Source of the DNA: Leptodontidium sp. MPI-SDFR-AT-0119
Taxonomy: Eukaryota; Ascomycota; Leotiomycetes; Helotiales; Leptodontidiaceae
Assembly: GCA_020726505.1 (NCBI GenBank)
Contig: JAHLEZ010000009.1
Location: forward strand, 1,054,001 to 1,118,000
Direction: 5' to 3'
DNA: 64,000 nt
In this document: in pieces, positions 1 through 9,795 of the stretch
Layout: the number at the start of each line of letters is the position of its first letter
Numbering within the stretch: the first letter of the stretch is position 1
Made by a program: the position numbers and the translations under genes
Notes under the pieces: generated by a model
What the model was told of the DNA's origin: nothing
Seen by the model: the letters and a program-made list of their open reading frames with translations, nothing else
Databases searched by the model: none

Positions 1-3000
1 TTCCAGCAAGCTCCCAAGCTCCGGGCGATGAGATTTCAATAGAACTTTTATGGCCTTCAGGGCTCCTTGTTCTGCCGCCCACGACAGTATGGTGCGGCCC
101 CGCTTGTCCCTTATCGAAAGGTCGATCGCCTTGATGCTCAGCAGCTTCCTCAACTGTTTCATATCGTCATGACCCATCTTACTCGAAGAGCTCCAATGAA
201 TCGGGGTCCAGCCATCACGATCAGCCATGTTCAGATCGACGCCCTCGGTATCAATCAGGAGGCTTGTAATATCCAGGTCACCCAGCTCCACCGCCAAAGA
301 AAAAGGCGATCGATTCTTGTGGTCAACTAGGTTGATTTGAGAATCACGATCTTCCTTCAACAGTAGCTCCACGATTTTTTTGTGTCCATTAGCACATGCC
401 CAGGAGATAGGCCATCGTCCCTCAAGTTCATGGCTCATCAATGAAGTTTTGTGAGTAAGAAGCAACTCCACGATACCTAAATGACCCATCCTGCAAGCCC
501 AGCAAAGTGCAATAGACTTGCTTTCTTCAGCCACGTAGATGGACTGCTCGAAGACTTCATTTCCCAAGGATACAACACCGAAAAAGGCCGAGATGATCAG
601 TGGGTCAAGAGGCTTCGGTAAGGCAACCCATTCCTGGGACGAGGTTCTATATAAATCCGACCAGTGCATAAGACAGTGCTCACTGGGATCAGAGATATGG
701 ATGGAAGTCTTGAGCAACTCTTTGGTGGCGAAGTTACCAAGCGAGCGGAGGTGCGTTGCCCAATGACTTGCGGAGTACGCATAGAAGAGATGTTTCTTGA
801 TCTTCTCTGCGACGGAGAGTACCCTTGCTGTTGAAACGTCGTCATCAGAACTAGATGAAGCCAGAGGCGGGTCGGCTCGGGCGTCTGCTGGTACATCCTC
901 AAGCTGATCATTGTCATCGATATCTGCTGGGAGTTCAGCAAACAACGACAGAGTCTCATCCTGAGACTTGTCTGCGTCCTCATTGAAGTCGTCTAGGCCA
1001 AGAAACGTTATGCATGCTCGGGCAAGATCCAAGTTGGCAGCGTGAAGGGTAACACCGTAGAAGCTTCGAATGGACGATGGGAAGGACTCCATGTTATTGA
1101 CTTTGCCCGATGCAAGCCGCAAGAGAAAATCTTTTGTGGAGATATGATAAAGCTGCACTTTATTACCTCGGACGTAAGCTAGAGACCTCAGGACATTCCG
1201 TATTGATTGTTTGATGTTGCAATCTCGAGCATTCTCAATGTCTTCGAGGAGTAGCGACTGCTTCTCCGATGAGACAATTGCCAACGCCATTCTGAATTCG
1301 TTTGTTGTCAGAGGTCTCATGGACCCAACAAGAATACGTAGCATCCTTGCAGCAAGATCCCTGTTGTCGTCTTCAATTCCTGCCAAGATATGGCAATAGA
1401 GTTGATCAAGATCCTTTGGGCTCTCACTAATGACTTTTCGAAGACGAATAATATCTTGAGATCCAAGTTCCATTCGGTTGAGAACGAGTCTTACCCAGAG
1501 AAAGCTTACACCAGCTTTACCTAAGAGCTCGGTTTCCAGGGTTGACTTCATCTCTCGTTTCCAACGTCCAGCCAAAGCGAGTCGATCTAGCTCGGAATTG
1601 ATGAGTATTTGGACGTCTTGTTGAAGATGTTCGAAGATATCTATAGCATCAACCGAGAGCGTGGTAACGAAAGGCAGGATGGCTGACTTGAATCGAACGT
1701 TAGGTCGACTCGATATCAACACCTTGATGCACTTGCTTTGACCTTGTAGAGTTTGTTCGAGAAGACTCCCAATGTTTTCTAGAAGAAGAGATATGGAACC
1801 CTGCTGACATTCGTCTAATGCATCTATAATGAGTACGACAGGTCCGGTCAAAGGACTATTGAGGCCGGCCTTGAGTCGAGGCCATAGGAGACTTTGGTTC
1901 CAATTCTCCGCTGGTATGTCGCCTAGACTCGTAATTGATGTATGCATCGATTTCTGCAGATTTAAATTGTTCTCCAGTAGCTGAAACAAAAGACCTCGAA
2001 GTATCCAAACTGCGTCGCGAAATCGATGATGCTGGTCACTGCAGAAAAACGAACACACCGTAAATGGTCTTGAAACAGACTTCACGTGATCTGCCGTATG
2101 ATAGCTTCGAATGTGATGGCTCAGAAACGACATCATGGTTGTTTTTCCACTTCCCATGTCTCCAGTAAGGTGTAGCACGTCTGATCTGCCGCTCGAAATC
2201 CAGTCTTTGAACCTAGGATAAGACAAGACCCATTCACAGGTACCAGGTGCAGGTGTGGCCAGGTGAGCACGACGGTCTATCATCTCAACCTCGACCAAAC
2301 GAAGCGCGTTGAGACATTTCCGTTCTTTCTCGAGATCCTCATCATAGATTGGGCGCTCCTGGTGTGCACAATGAGTTCGATCAACGTGATGATTAAGATC
2401 TTGAGAATATGAACATCAGTGAATAAATGCTCGTTTCGATTATATTTCGTATATACGGTCACGTACCAGGTTCCGTCATGATCGCACTCTGATGCTTTTC
2501 ACACATATCGATGATAACGTTGTATTCGTTATCATACTGATCAAGCTGGCACATAGTCGAGTGATCTTTACCCGGTGACGGAATTTGATGCTCTCCTGTG
2601 CAATTCATCAAAGCTGAGTTCCGCGGTACAATCTGTTTTACACTGTGTCAAAGATGCTTCGTAAGAATGGGACATACGACAGAAAGAAAGCACGAACCAA
2701 TTGTCTCATCCCCCTAATCGTGTCTTGTTCGTAAAACGAGACAATCTCAATGCCCTGAAGCCTATTCCTAAAAGACATACTGATGTCCTCAAGCGCCTTA
2801 GACTGGTTTCTGAGTAGCTCGACGAGATCTCGCCTGATCCTCTGACCTGAGATCCGGTCTGCGAGAGTAGCTGTACCTAGAGACTCGGCGATAAGAGCCA
2901 GCATTGACGCGAAATCTGCTTGCTCAGAGCCGACATGTGGTGTACCAAAAAATATAATTGCTTTTGTGGATTCGAGGATGTTCGAAAACGAGTGATCTTC

Positions 3001-3556
3001 GTTAGCCTCTATCAAGGCCTAGCATCGTCAGAATATGTAGGTCAATAGGTGTAATGTCTTGCGAACCCGTTTGCAGACAATCCCTCCTAGACTATGACAT
3101 ATGAAAACAATGCCGCGCCCTCGGTGCTAGTATATGGTTAATTAATTTTGATGTGTCAAGAATTATCGAGCTCACTTTCTCTGTCTTTCGCTGACTGCTC
3201 AGGCATACCAGTAGAGTCTTTGCCCAATCTCTTACATCTCCTCGTGATGAACTCCAAACCTTAGAATTGTAGCTGTAGGTATAGACTCTCGCGCCAGGTA
3301 GCGATCGTGGGAGATTTTCTTGCAGCCAGAGCGGACCATCTCCTTTAGTCCAGGATCTACGCGCGTCTCCATTCAAACCGTGTATAGCGACAATGTCTAA
3401 GCAACATGAGCCCTCAGGAGCTTCGAGACCGCTGGGCTCAAGTCGCACAAGGCCATATCGAGATGAAGAAGCGGAATTTGCTTGATTTGACAGGCGCTCG
3501 ACTTGAGAGTTTGCTTCGGGAAGACCTGACGAAGGTACATTGACATGCGGGGATAC
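1..3556 (-). CDS. NLR-like receptor: alpha/beta hydrolase - NACHT - ankyrin repeats (partial, runs off left edge)
   Basis: Likely intracellular allorecognition receptor. Exons I read on the minus strand: about 3556-3176, 3126-3067, 3018-2698, 2632-2467 and 2399-1; all junctions keep frame. The N-terminal domain is a SesB-like serine hydrolase (DIVAIHGLNGD, nucleophile motif CHSLGG, then IIFFGTPHVGSEQADF). A conserved linker (IVPRNSALMN) leads to the NACHT: Walker A GDMGSGKTT near 2150 and Walker B VVLIIDALDEC near 1820. About five ankyrin repeats occupy 530-1 (for example HLGIVELLLTHK, GHKKIVELLLKED). No stop is met before position 1, so the 3' end lies outside the window. The start is unresolved: the frame opens after a TAG at 3557-3559 with no ATG before the hydrolase, so an upstream exon or a lost start is needed. 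Introns 2 and 3 use unusual GTTCG donors. Family and domain order are seen; a role in heterokaryon incompatibility is inferred from family knowledge. Confidence 0.88.
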
Positions 3557-3840
3557 CTATGCCGCCCAAGTCAGGATCATCACGAGACATATGGGCATGA
3601 AGCCAGGTCGGATTTGCAGAAGGACTCTTACCTCCTGTGGCACGGAGACCAAAGTACTCGCATACGCCTGGGATCTCTTGACTTTGCGCGAGAACCAAGA
3701 CATCGTGATAGAAGACAAGTTTCGCGATCGGGCAACCAAATCTGGGGAACTTTAGAAGGGGAGAACACTGGTAATTGTGAACATGGCTAATCTAGGTCCC
3801 TGCAGCTGTCACAGGCATCCTGCTTTCTCACTGGAGGGCA

Positions 3841-3893
3841 AGTCCGGGTAAATGGCAGGGCGCGAACGATGCGCCCTGCCATTTACCCGGACT
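3841..3893. repeat. Perfect 23-bp inverted repeat with 7-nt loop
   Basis: The arms at 3841-3863 and 3871-3893 are exact reverse complements around the loop GAACGAT. The arm begins AGTCCGGGTAAATGGC. The bases just outside do not pair. It lies upstream of the NLR gene, where little else is recognisable. It may be a palindromic mini-element or a hairpin in a transcript; no target duplication was found. Confidence 0.85.
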
Positions 3894-4100
3894 CCCACCT
3901 ACCATTCTCGGCCCTTGGCCCCTGGCTCGCGCAGCCACTGTAGGTATGTTCCCGAGCCTTATCAGACAGAAAGAGGAAAGATACGATCGTCATTTAGATG
4001 GATTCACGTACTGTAGCTTGAGCGAGTTTGTCGTACCCGATCGCTCCAAAAAGGGGGTCTTCTCGGCTCTCTCAGGGAAGGTTAACATAAGTTAAAGATA

Positions 4101-4374
4101 CGAAGGCGGGCGGCATTGAAATCCGTTAGCTTGAAAGCTTGGCGAGGAACACCAAAACTTTCGCATCTTTAAAAGCGTGCATCTAAAAGAACCTACCCTT
4201 AAATTTGATTCTATCTTATAGAGATTAGACTTAAGGCTCTGAGCTTTAATCTTATGAAAATAACTAAGACAAATAATAATCTAATAGAGTACAATCGCTA
4301 TTTGAATGGGAGGTATTACTGCGACAGAGCCTCGCTTAAACCAAGCTAACGGACTTCAATGCCGCCCGCCTTCG
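4101..4374. mobile_element. MITE with 33-bp terminal inverted repeats, TA target duplication
   Basis: The termini 4101-4133 and 4342-4374 are inverted repeats beginning CGAAGGCGGGCGGC with one mismatch in 33. A TA dinucleotide flanks each end (4099-4100 and 4375-4376), as for Tc1/mariner-type insertion. The 274-bp element is non-coding and AT-rich inside, which fits a non-autonomous element. Confidence 0.8.
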
Positions 4375-4591
4375 TATGGTGCGGGCGTAAGAGGTAGCAA
4401 AATAGCCCTACCCTTAGCCCCCCGCCTGCGGAACAGCCCATCCCGGAGTGCAAAGCCAAACATCCTTTAGCATCGCTTCGAATATTCTCACAGCGCCTGC
4501 GACCTTATAACATTTCTCACCTGTCGGCTTATTCAATATCTTTGCATTTAGTGCTTGCCAGTCCTCTGTTATCCGGGACTAGGTATTGGAG

Positions 4592-5386
4592 ATGGCGAGG
4601 GAGGAGGAGCTGATAGAGCTCTCGTTCCCTCAGTATTGGGACGAGAGATACCGGGCAGAACAGAACGGGCAAGGAGAGTCCGAGTCCTACGAATGGTTTC
4701 GAGACTTCGTGAAGCTGAAGCCTTTCTTCGACAAATATCTCCCAGCTGGACCAAAGGGATGCACTTGCCATATACTGCATCTTGGTTGCGGAAACAGTGT
4801 ATACCTCCCATTCCACTTCCATTATTTCTACTCATTCTCTATTATGGCCCACTTCCTTCATTTGCTTACTGTTACTGCTTGGAATGGAAGACAATAGGCT
4901 GATAAGTTTCTGCAGACTCTCACAGCAGATCTACACAGCCTAGGATACACGAACCAGACAAGCGTCGATTTCTCACAAGTAGTAATTAAAGCTATGCAAT
5001 CGAAATACACACTTTTAAATACGCAGTGGGTCGTGATGGACGTCCGCGCACTCTCCCTGCCGACAGCATCAGTGGACATCGCAATCGACAAAGGAACTTT
5101 AGATGCCTTCATCCATGGCTCCTTGTGGGACCCTCCAGACGATGTCCGCGCAAATGTCGGGAAGTACGTCGACGAGGTAGCTAGGGTATTGAGGCCAGGA
5201 GGAGCATGGCTATATATCACATATCGCCAGCCGCACTTCATGAGGCCCCTGATAGAACGCCCAGGCCATTGGACTGTAGATGTGGAGATCCTCAAGGATC
5301 CTGATGGGGCCGGAGGCTTCGAATACTTTGGGTTCGTGATGCGGAAACATTCTGAAGGGGTGCTAACGTCGAACTTGGACGGATGA
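4592..5386 (+). CDS. Class I SAM-dependent methyltransferase (EEF1AKMT4/METTL13-like)
   Basis: Two exons, 4592-4798 and 4898-5386, with a 99-bp GTATAC...TAG intron, give about 231 aa. The start is the ATG at 4592, giving MAREEELIELSFPQYW. The N-terminus matches the family pattern of a PxYWDxRY segment followed by a YEWF motif. Motif I is ILHLGCGNS (residues about 61-69), split from the rest by the intron. Exon 2 continues with the acidic strand TSVDFS, then MDVRALSLP and the family-typical DKGTLDA (residues 133-139), and a late strand RPGGAWLYITY. Animal relatives methylate lysines of elongation factor eEF1A in the cytosol; that substrate is family knowledge, not shown here. A 187-codon antisense open frame covers the same DNA and is a shadow. 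The gene lies alone between a MITE and gene-poor sequence. Confidence 0.82.
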
Positions 5387-6374
5387 TACGGATGTGGGAG
5401 TCGGGGAGATTTGGTTCGCAAATCAGGAACTTACTCTTCAGCTTGAAGTGCGACTAGAGGAGACAGATGGAATCGGCAAGGCTCCGCTAGGCTGGCATTG
5501 CTCTAAGATAACCCCCAAGACTTTCATTTATCATTGGTTTATGTAGATAACTGCTATGTGGAATGTTGTTACCACACGCAATCCTGGCGAGTTGATTAGG
5601 GAAAATGTAGGGCGGGGAGTAAAGAGAGCAGTGTCAGTCCTAGCCACGCCCACAAGACGAGTGATGATCTATGAAAACTGGCTCTGGAAGAATTATAACC
5701 TGAGATCTGCATTACCCGAATAGTTTAGGAACTAGAGCGTCGCTCAAGGAATGGACGACCATAGTGTCTCATCTCATCACATCTTGGAGCTTCTCACATG
5801 AAGTAGCTATTGCCGTCCCAAAAACTCAAGGAACTCACGAGTAGGATGTGAAGCTAGAAGTTAATATTCTCTCTCGATGGAAGGGTTCTCTGAAAGAATT
5901 ACAGGTAGCTTTCGCATTCTTTACTTGAAGCTTTCAAGTTCTAAGGCGTGCTCATGTGTATTCGTATCCGGAATCGTACATCTTGACTAATATTGCCTGA
6001 TCTGAGGATCACGCATGATCATGATGCTGATAAGTCATCCTCCCCTCTCTAATATTGTCACAGTCACTTGAGCCAATCATGCTCTGTCCTCAACCGCATC
6101 CTCGAAGGATAAGTAGTCTCAAGCGCGGCCGCAAGCAGCAAGCAAACCTACCAAGGACACTCACCGTCACCAGTATTACTCCAAAAGAGGTTCTGGATAT
6201 TTTGATTGGCTGAAAACCCCCTGCTAGCGACTCTGCTTCTGTGGCGCTGGAAAGTGGGAGTAGTGGTGGCGTAGAGCTATGGTTCATAATTCGCTGGCTC
6301 GGCGTATTTTATAGCATAGCTTCAAATGACACGCGAGCTCCCTCGGAACCCCCATCTTTTAATCTTGCCCCAAT
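5387..6374. other. Gene-poor interval
   Basis: I see no convincing gene or repeat here. A 65-codon minus frame at 6090-6287 has a hydrophobic stretch but no family resemblance. Confidence 0.5.
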
Positions 6375-6764
6375 ATGACACCAGATTCTCTAGCAATATT
6401 GCGCGGGCCAACTAGGTGTATTATCCGGTGTTCGAAGCCCAAATTCGATCGAGACTCGGAAGACGACTATGGTGTTGTCTTCGTACGACAGGTCGTCCAC
6501 CATTTCTCCGGCGATTATACGAAAGCGTTTCTCTTGGGAAGCATTATAGGGGAATATACGTTCATTGTCTTTGACTACGATAATCCGGACCACTTAGATA
6601 CTTGCAATGTGCTTGGGTTCCGTGTTGGCAAGTCGATCCGCGCTATTTCGGTGCCTGCTGAAATGATTCATTCGAGAGTTCGGAGTTGGAAGCAAGTAAA
6701 TGAGCGTCACGACCTCTCATTTCCTTATCTTGGACAGGTATGCTCAAAATTCGTATCACCCTAA
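6375..6764 (+). CDS. Hypothetical protein exon, unrecognised
   Basis: Open frame of 129 codons from ATG 6375, with balanced composition and segments such as GDYTKAFLLGSIIGEY and VFDYDNPDHLD. A plausible donor (CAG|GTATGC) occurs near 6738, so the printed C-terminus may be intronic and a second exon may follow. I recognise no family. A shorter antisense frame overlaps it. It could be a remnant, and evidence for expression is absent. Confidence 0.3.
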   Translation: MTPDSLAILRGPTRCIIRCSKPKFDRDSEDDYGVVFVRQVVHHFSGDYTKAFLLGSIIGEYTFIVFDYDNPDHLDTCNVLGFRVGKSIRAISVPAEMIHSRVRSWKQVNERHDLSFPYLGQVCSKFVSP

Positions 6765-7240
6765 GCCATGTCTCTGGGACTCAGTTACTGATTTGTCTCG
6801 ACCCAAAGTTAATAACACCAGCGAGACGCCATCCCACTCCCCGTTCTCCCAATGCGCCAACAGCCGCAGACAGCATCGAAAAAATTCAGCACAAAGATTC
6901 GGAAACACCTTGAATATCGCGGAAACTTGAGCTAGATATACAGGCTGGGAGAGATGAGTAGTACAGCGGGGTTGGTAGCAAAGGTTGCTGAATTCGACAG
7001 TTCTGTTGTCGCCCAGGCTAGCGCAGTCCACGGCATTGATGCAACCTTGGATGCCCCTCGAGGCCCTCGTGTCAGCAAATCAATGGCCTTATGTGTGCCA
7101 CCATCTGTACAGAAGAGTCTTTTTCTTCTTAGCGGTGTGGCCGGCGGGGTGAAAGATTGTGAATCCCCTCAATCAGCCAGGACTTAGTGGGCTGTCAAGA
7201 GTTATGGGAGATACCTGAGTAGAATCTCTGTGAAGCTGCC
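6765..7240. other. Interval without a recognised gene
   Basis: It lies downstream (minus sense) of the histidine-kinase relic. Kinase and receiver domains would be expected here if that gene were complete, but I find no HisKA, HATPase or response-regulator motif in any frame. Confidence 0.4.
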
Positions 7241-8283
7241 TTACGAAGTGTCATATATTGGCAGTTCTATGTTATGTTTATCTCTGTTTACTACTGTACT
7301 GCGCTTTTGCCCTCCCTCCATCGTCATCTGGCTGTGGCTTGGCGCCCATTGTACAGGAATCGATTTCTTCTCAACAAACATACCAAGTCTTTTCAGCATT
7401 TGGTCAGCCCTGTTGAAGTGATTCTGCATCTGGACAAGCTCGAGATGTCTCATGATGGCGGCTGATATCTCGGTCAGTACAACAAGACCCTTCTCGTCTA
7501 TGCCATCCCGTGGTTTGTTGTCCACAACACAGAATGTGTCGATAACGTGCCCTGGGGCATGTCTAACTGCTGTTCACATGGAACCTTTCCCCACTTCAGT
7601 CCTCAAAGTTCAAACATATGGCCGGTCCTTGAACGAGTCGATTGCGGAGAGGTCATTCATGACGTAGAAGTTTGGTGAAAGAAGTGAACGAAAACTATCG
7701 TCCTCGGCTGAAATGTGTTGATGTTCATAACAAGGAGGGTGTGGCTGTAACATGCGCTGTCGATATGTTAAGGCTCCCGTCTCTGACAGTGAAGACGTAA
7801 CATGCGCTGTCGATACGTTAAGGCTCCCGTCTCTGGCAGTGAAGACCTGAATAGCTGTAAACTACTAGCATGAATGAAGGATAGAAGTTTTTCGAAGTGG
7901 GCTTGGGGACTTGTAGAGGGCACATATGTGCACGGATGGTTGGCCAAGAAGGCTTTACATACTATTCGGACAGATACCCTAGGTCAAATCCAGGATTCTT
8001 GGACCCAAGTAGACTTTGTCACCCGGATTGCATTCCTCTTGGCTCAAGAGAGAAACACTACGTGTAGCCTCCGCAAGGATGTACTGACTTTCATGGTCCA
8101 TGAGAGAAATAAAGCTTCGTTGGCAGTCCAGTTGACAGGCTCCGAGCTGGGCAAATGCAGTGAGGGTGGAGTCGTGGGACAAGAGCTGTGTGCTGTCAGG
8201 AGTCTCGGGTTCCTCCAAGGCCGGCATGGAAACGGGACCGGCATTAGTACAATCCTCGGGGACCACGTCGAAGAGGTCAAGTG
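7241..8283 (-). pseudogene. Truncated GAF-module relic of a fungal hybrid histidine kinase
   Basis: The frame at 8266-7979 carries the typical start of the fungal hybrid kinase GAF domain: LTAFAQLGACQLDCQRSFIS, then QYILAEATRSVSLLSQEE and GDKVYLGPRILDL. A stop follows, with traces of the next block (GICPNS). Further down FYVMNDLS and APGHVIDTFCVVDNKPRDGI lie in shifted frames, and 7525-7241 reads IMRHLELVQMQNHFNRAD followed by LGMFVEKKS, the block that normally leads to the kinase. Stops (for example TGA before the VIDTFCVV block) and frame changes separate the pieces, and a 50-bp tandem duplication interrupts the middle. The kinase, ATPase and receiver domains are missing. Functional members sense signals upstream of HOG or similar pathways; this copy cannot. 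Confidence 0.75.
7747..7846. repeat. Tandem duplication, 2 x 50 bp
   Basis: Copies at 7747-7796 and 7797-7846 differ at two positions. Each starts GTAACATGCGCTGTCGATA. The duplication lies inside the decayed histidine-kinase module and is recent relative to that decay, because the copies are 96 percent identical. Confidence 0.9.
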
Positions 8284-9389
8284 CTGAGTTACTACACGGC
8301 GCTCGTTCTTGTCCTTTTCGCCACGGGGTTCTTGCGGACGGTTGGCTGGCTGGGTGGGAGAGTCGTTGGGTGCGCAGTTGCTGGAGATAGATGGTTTTTG
8401 CGATTTGACTCTGGGCTTGTAGTACCTGTAGTTTGCAAGAGAAGTGTCAATGGGCGATTCGGCTTTCTGTATTTAATAGTATAGGCATGCAACTGAGCAG
8501 GGGGCAGAGACGGGTCCATACCGCATCAAATCTCGAACGCGAGCACGCTCGACGTCCATAAGTGTTGGTGGCATGTTGGGCATGGTGACGGTCCAAAGGT
8601 GACGGCGTGTAGAACAGTAGGCACGGCACCAGGCAGCGCGGTGTGAGTTTCTGGGGTGGATGGAACGAGAGTGGTAGCTGCTGAACACCCTAATAGATGT
8701 ATGCGAGCAGCAGAGAAGGGGAGCCGCATGAGTTATAGCCTCAAATTTCGAGGGACTAAAGGATCGATAGGCCACACTTTCATGGTTTGTATTGTACACG
8801 GAGTAGGGCGTGGAGAGTGTGTAAAGGGGAGAAAAAGAGGAAAGAGGAGGAGGAGGAAGGAGGAAGGAGGAAGGAGGAAGTGAACTTGAAGAAGATTACA
8901 CGTGACTGTTAATAGGAGAGGAGGAAGGAACGAGATAACTAGGTGATTGAGACTAATGCAATGAGGATATACTTAGGTCTTGCGAAAGATAACCACTTCA
9001 GCAAAAATGCCTCAGGAGCAAGATGCTTAGCCTCCTAGACCCCAAGTTATCAACCATGGGCTATTCTACACGCACGTTTGTTGGCCTTCAGTGCCTTCAT
9101 CTATCCCATGAAAGTCATTGATCAGCATCTTGTTGAACTTGATTGAGCCAAAGAGCACACGCACACACAAGTTGTGGTCTTCGGATCCTATCAATGAGAA
9201 CGCAACCCAAGAATATTTGCCTGCAGCCCAAGCCCATTCTGGAAGCGCTTCGATTTCATACACTAAATGATGGCGAAAAGGGAGCACGCAGTTGCGAGGC
9301 GTAGGTCCAGAGAACTTTCCTTTAATCTCATAGTGTCAACGGAGAAAAGGTTGCATGCGGAATGCCTTCTGGGATGGAAAAGATGCACC
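8284..9389. other. Interval with purine-rich simple repeat
   Basis: 8833-8880 is almost pure A/G, with iterated GGAGGAA units. Several overlapping short frames exist on both strands but none looks like a known protein. Confidence 0.5.
9066..9287 (-). CDS. Small hypothetical ORF, unrecognised
   Basis: A 73-codon frame with protein-like composition (YEIEALPEWAWAAGKYSW, then FGSIKFNKMLINDFHG). I recognise no family. It may be an exon of a lost gene; an LTR-like repeat begins about 100 bp away on its 5' side. Confidence 0.2.
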   Translation of the reverse strand: MLPFRHHLVYEIEALPEWAWAAGKYSWVAFSLIGSEDHNLCVRVLFGSIKFNKMLINDFHGIDEGTEGQQTCV

Positions 9390-9729
9390 TGTCACGATAT
9401 AAAAAAAATCACGTGTGTCTCGGCCCTGAGGCTCGGCGGCCTAGCAGCACAGAGAAGCGATAGGATAGCTGGTAGTGCACGAGGTAGCACTGCAATTTTG
9501 GCTACGGAAGAACGGGCTAGATCACGGGACCAGGGATCACGTGGTGTGATAGCTTGCTAGACGGGCTTGCGGGCGCGCGCGCTCTACAAGACGTCTTGCG
9601 GAGCTTGCACTCGGAATCAAAGATCTATATAAACGGAGTAGTTTCCTAGGTAGTAGAGCTTCGTGCTCAAATTCATATAGCAGTTTAACCATTGCTTGTA
9701 ACGTCTCAATTCCAATTGAGAACCGAACT
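9390..9729 (+). repeat. LTR-like repeat copy A, 3'-truncated
   Basis: Starts TGTCACGAT and contains a TATATAAA box and the block TAGAGCTTCGTGCTCAAATT. It aligns with the copy at 51385-51803. It stops at GAGAACCGAAC, about 70 bp short of that copy, exactly where copy B begins with TGTCACGATC. The last bases before the break share a TGTCAC microhomology with the missing segment. Confidence 0.75.
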
Positions 9730-9795
9730 GTCACGATCTGAGGAATCACGTGCGCCTTGGCCCTGAGGCTCGCCAGCCCGGCTGCACAGAGAAGC

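Noticed and set aside
4858..5421. 187-codon open frame on the minus strand
   Set aside because: It is antisense to exon 2 of the methyltransferase, whose motifs are unambiguous; the minus translation has no recognisable features.
7747..7846. Tandem 50-bp repeat as a CRISPR-like array
   Set aside because: Only two directly adjacent copies with no spacer, in a eukaryotic genome.
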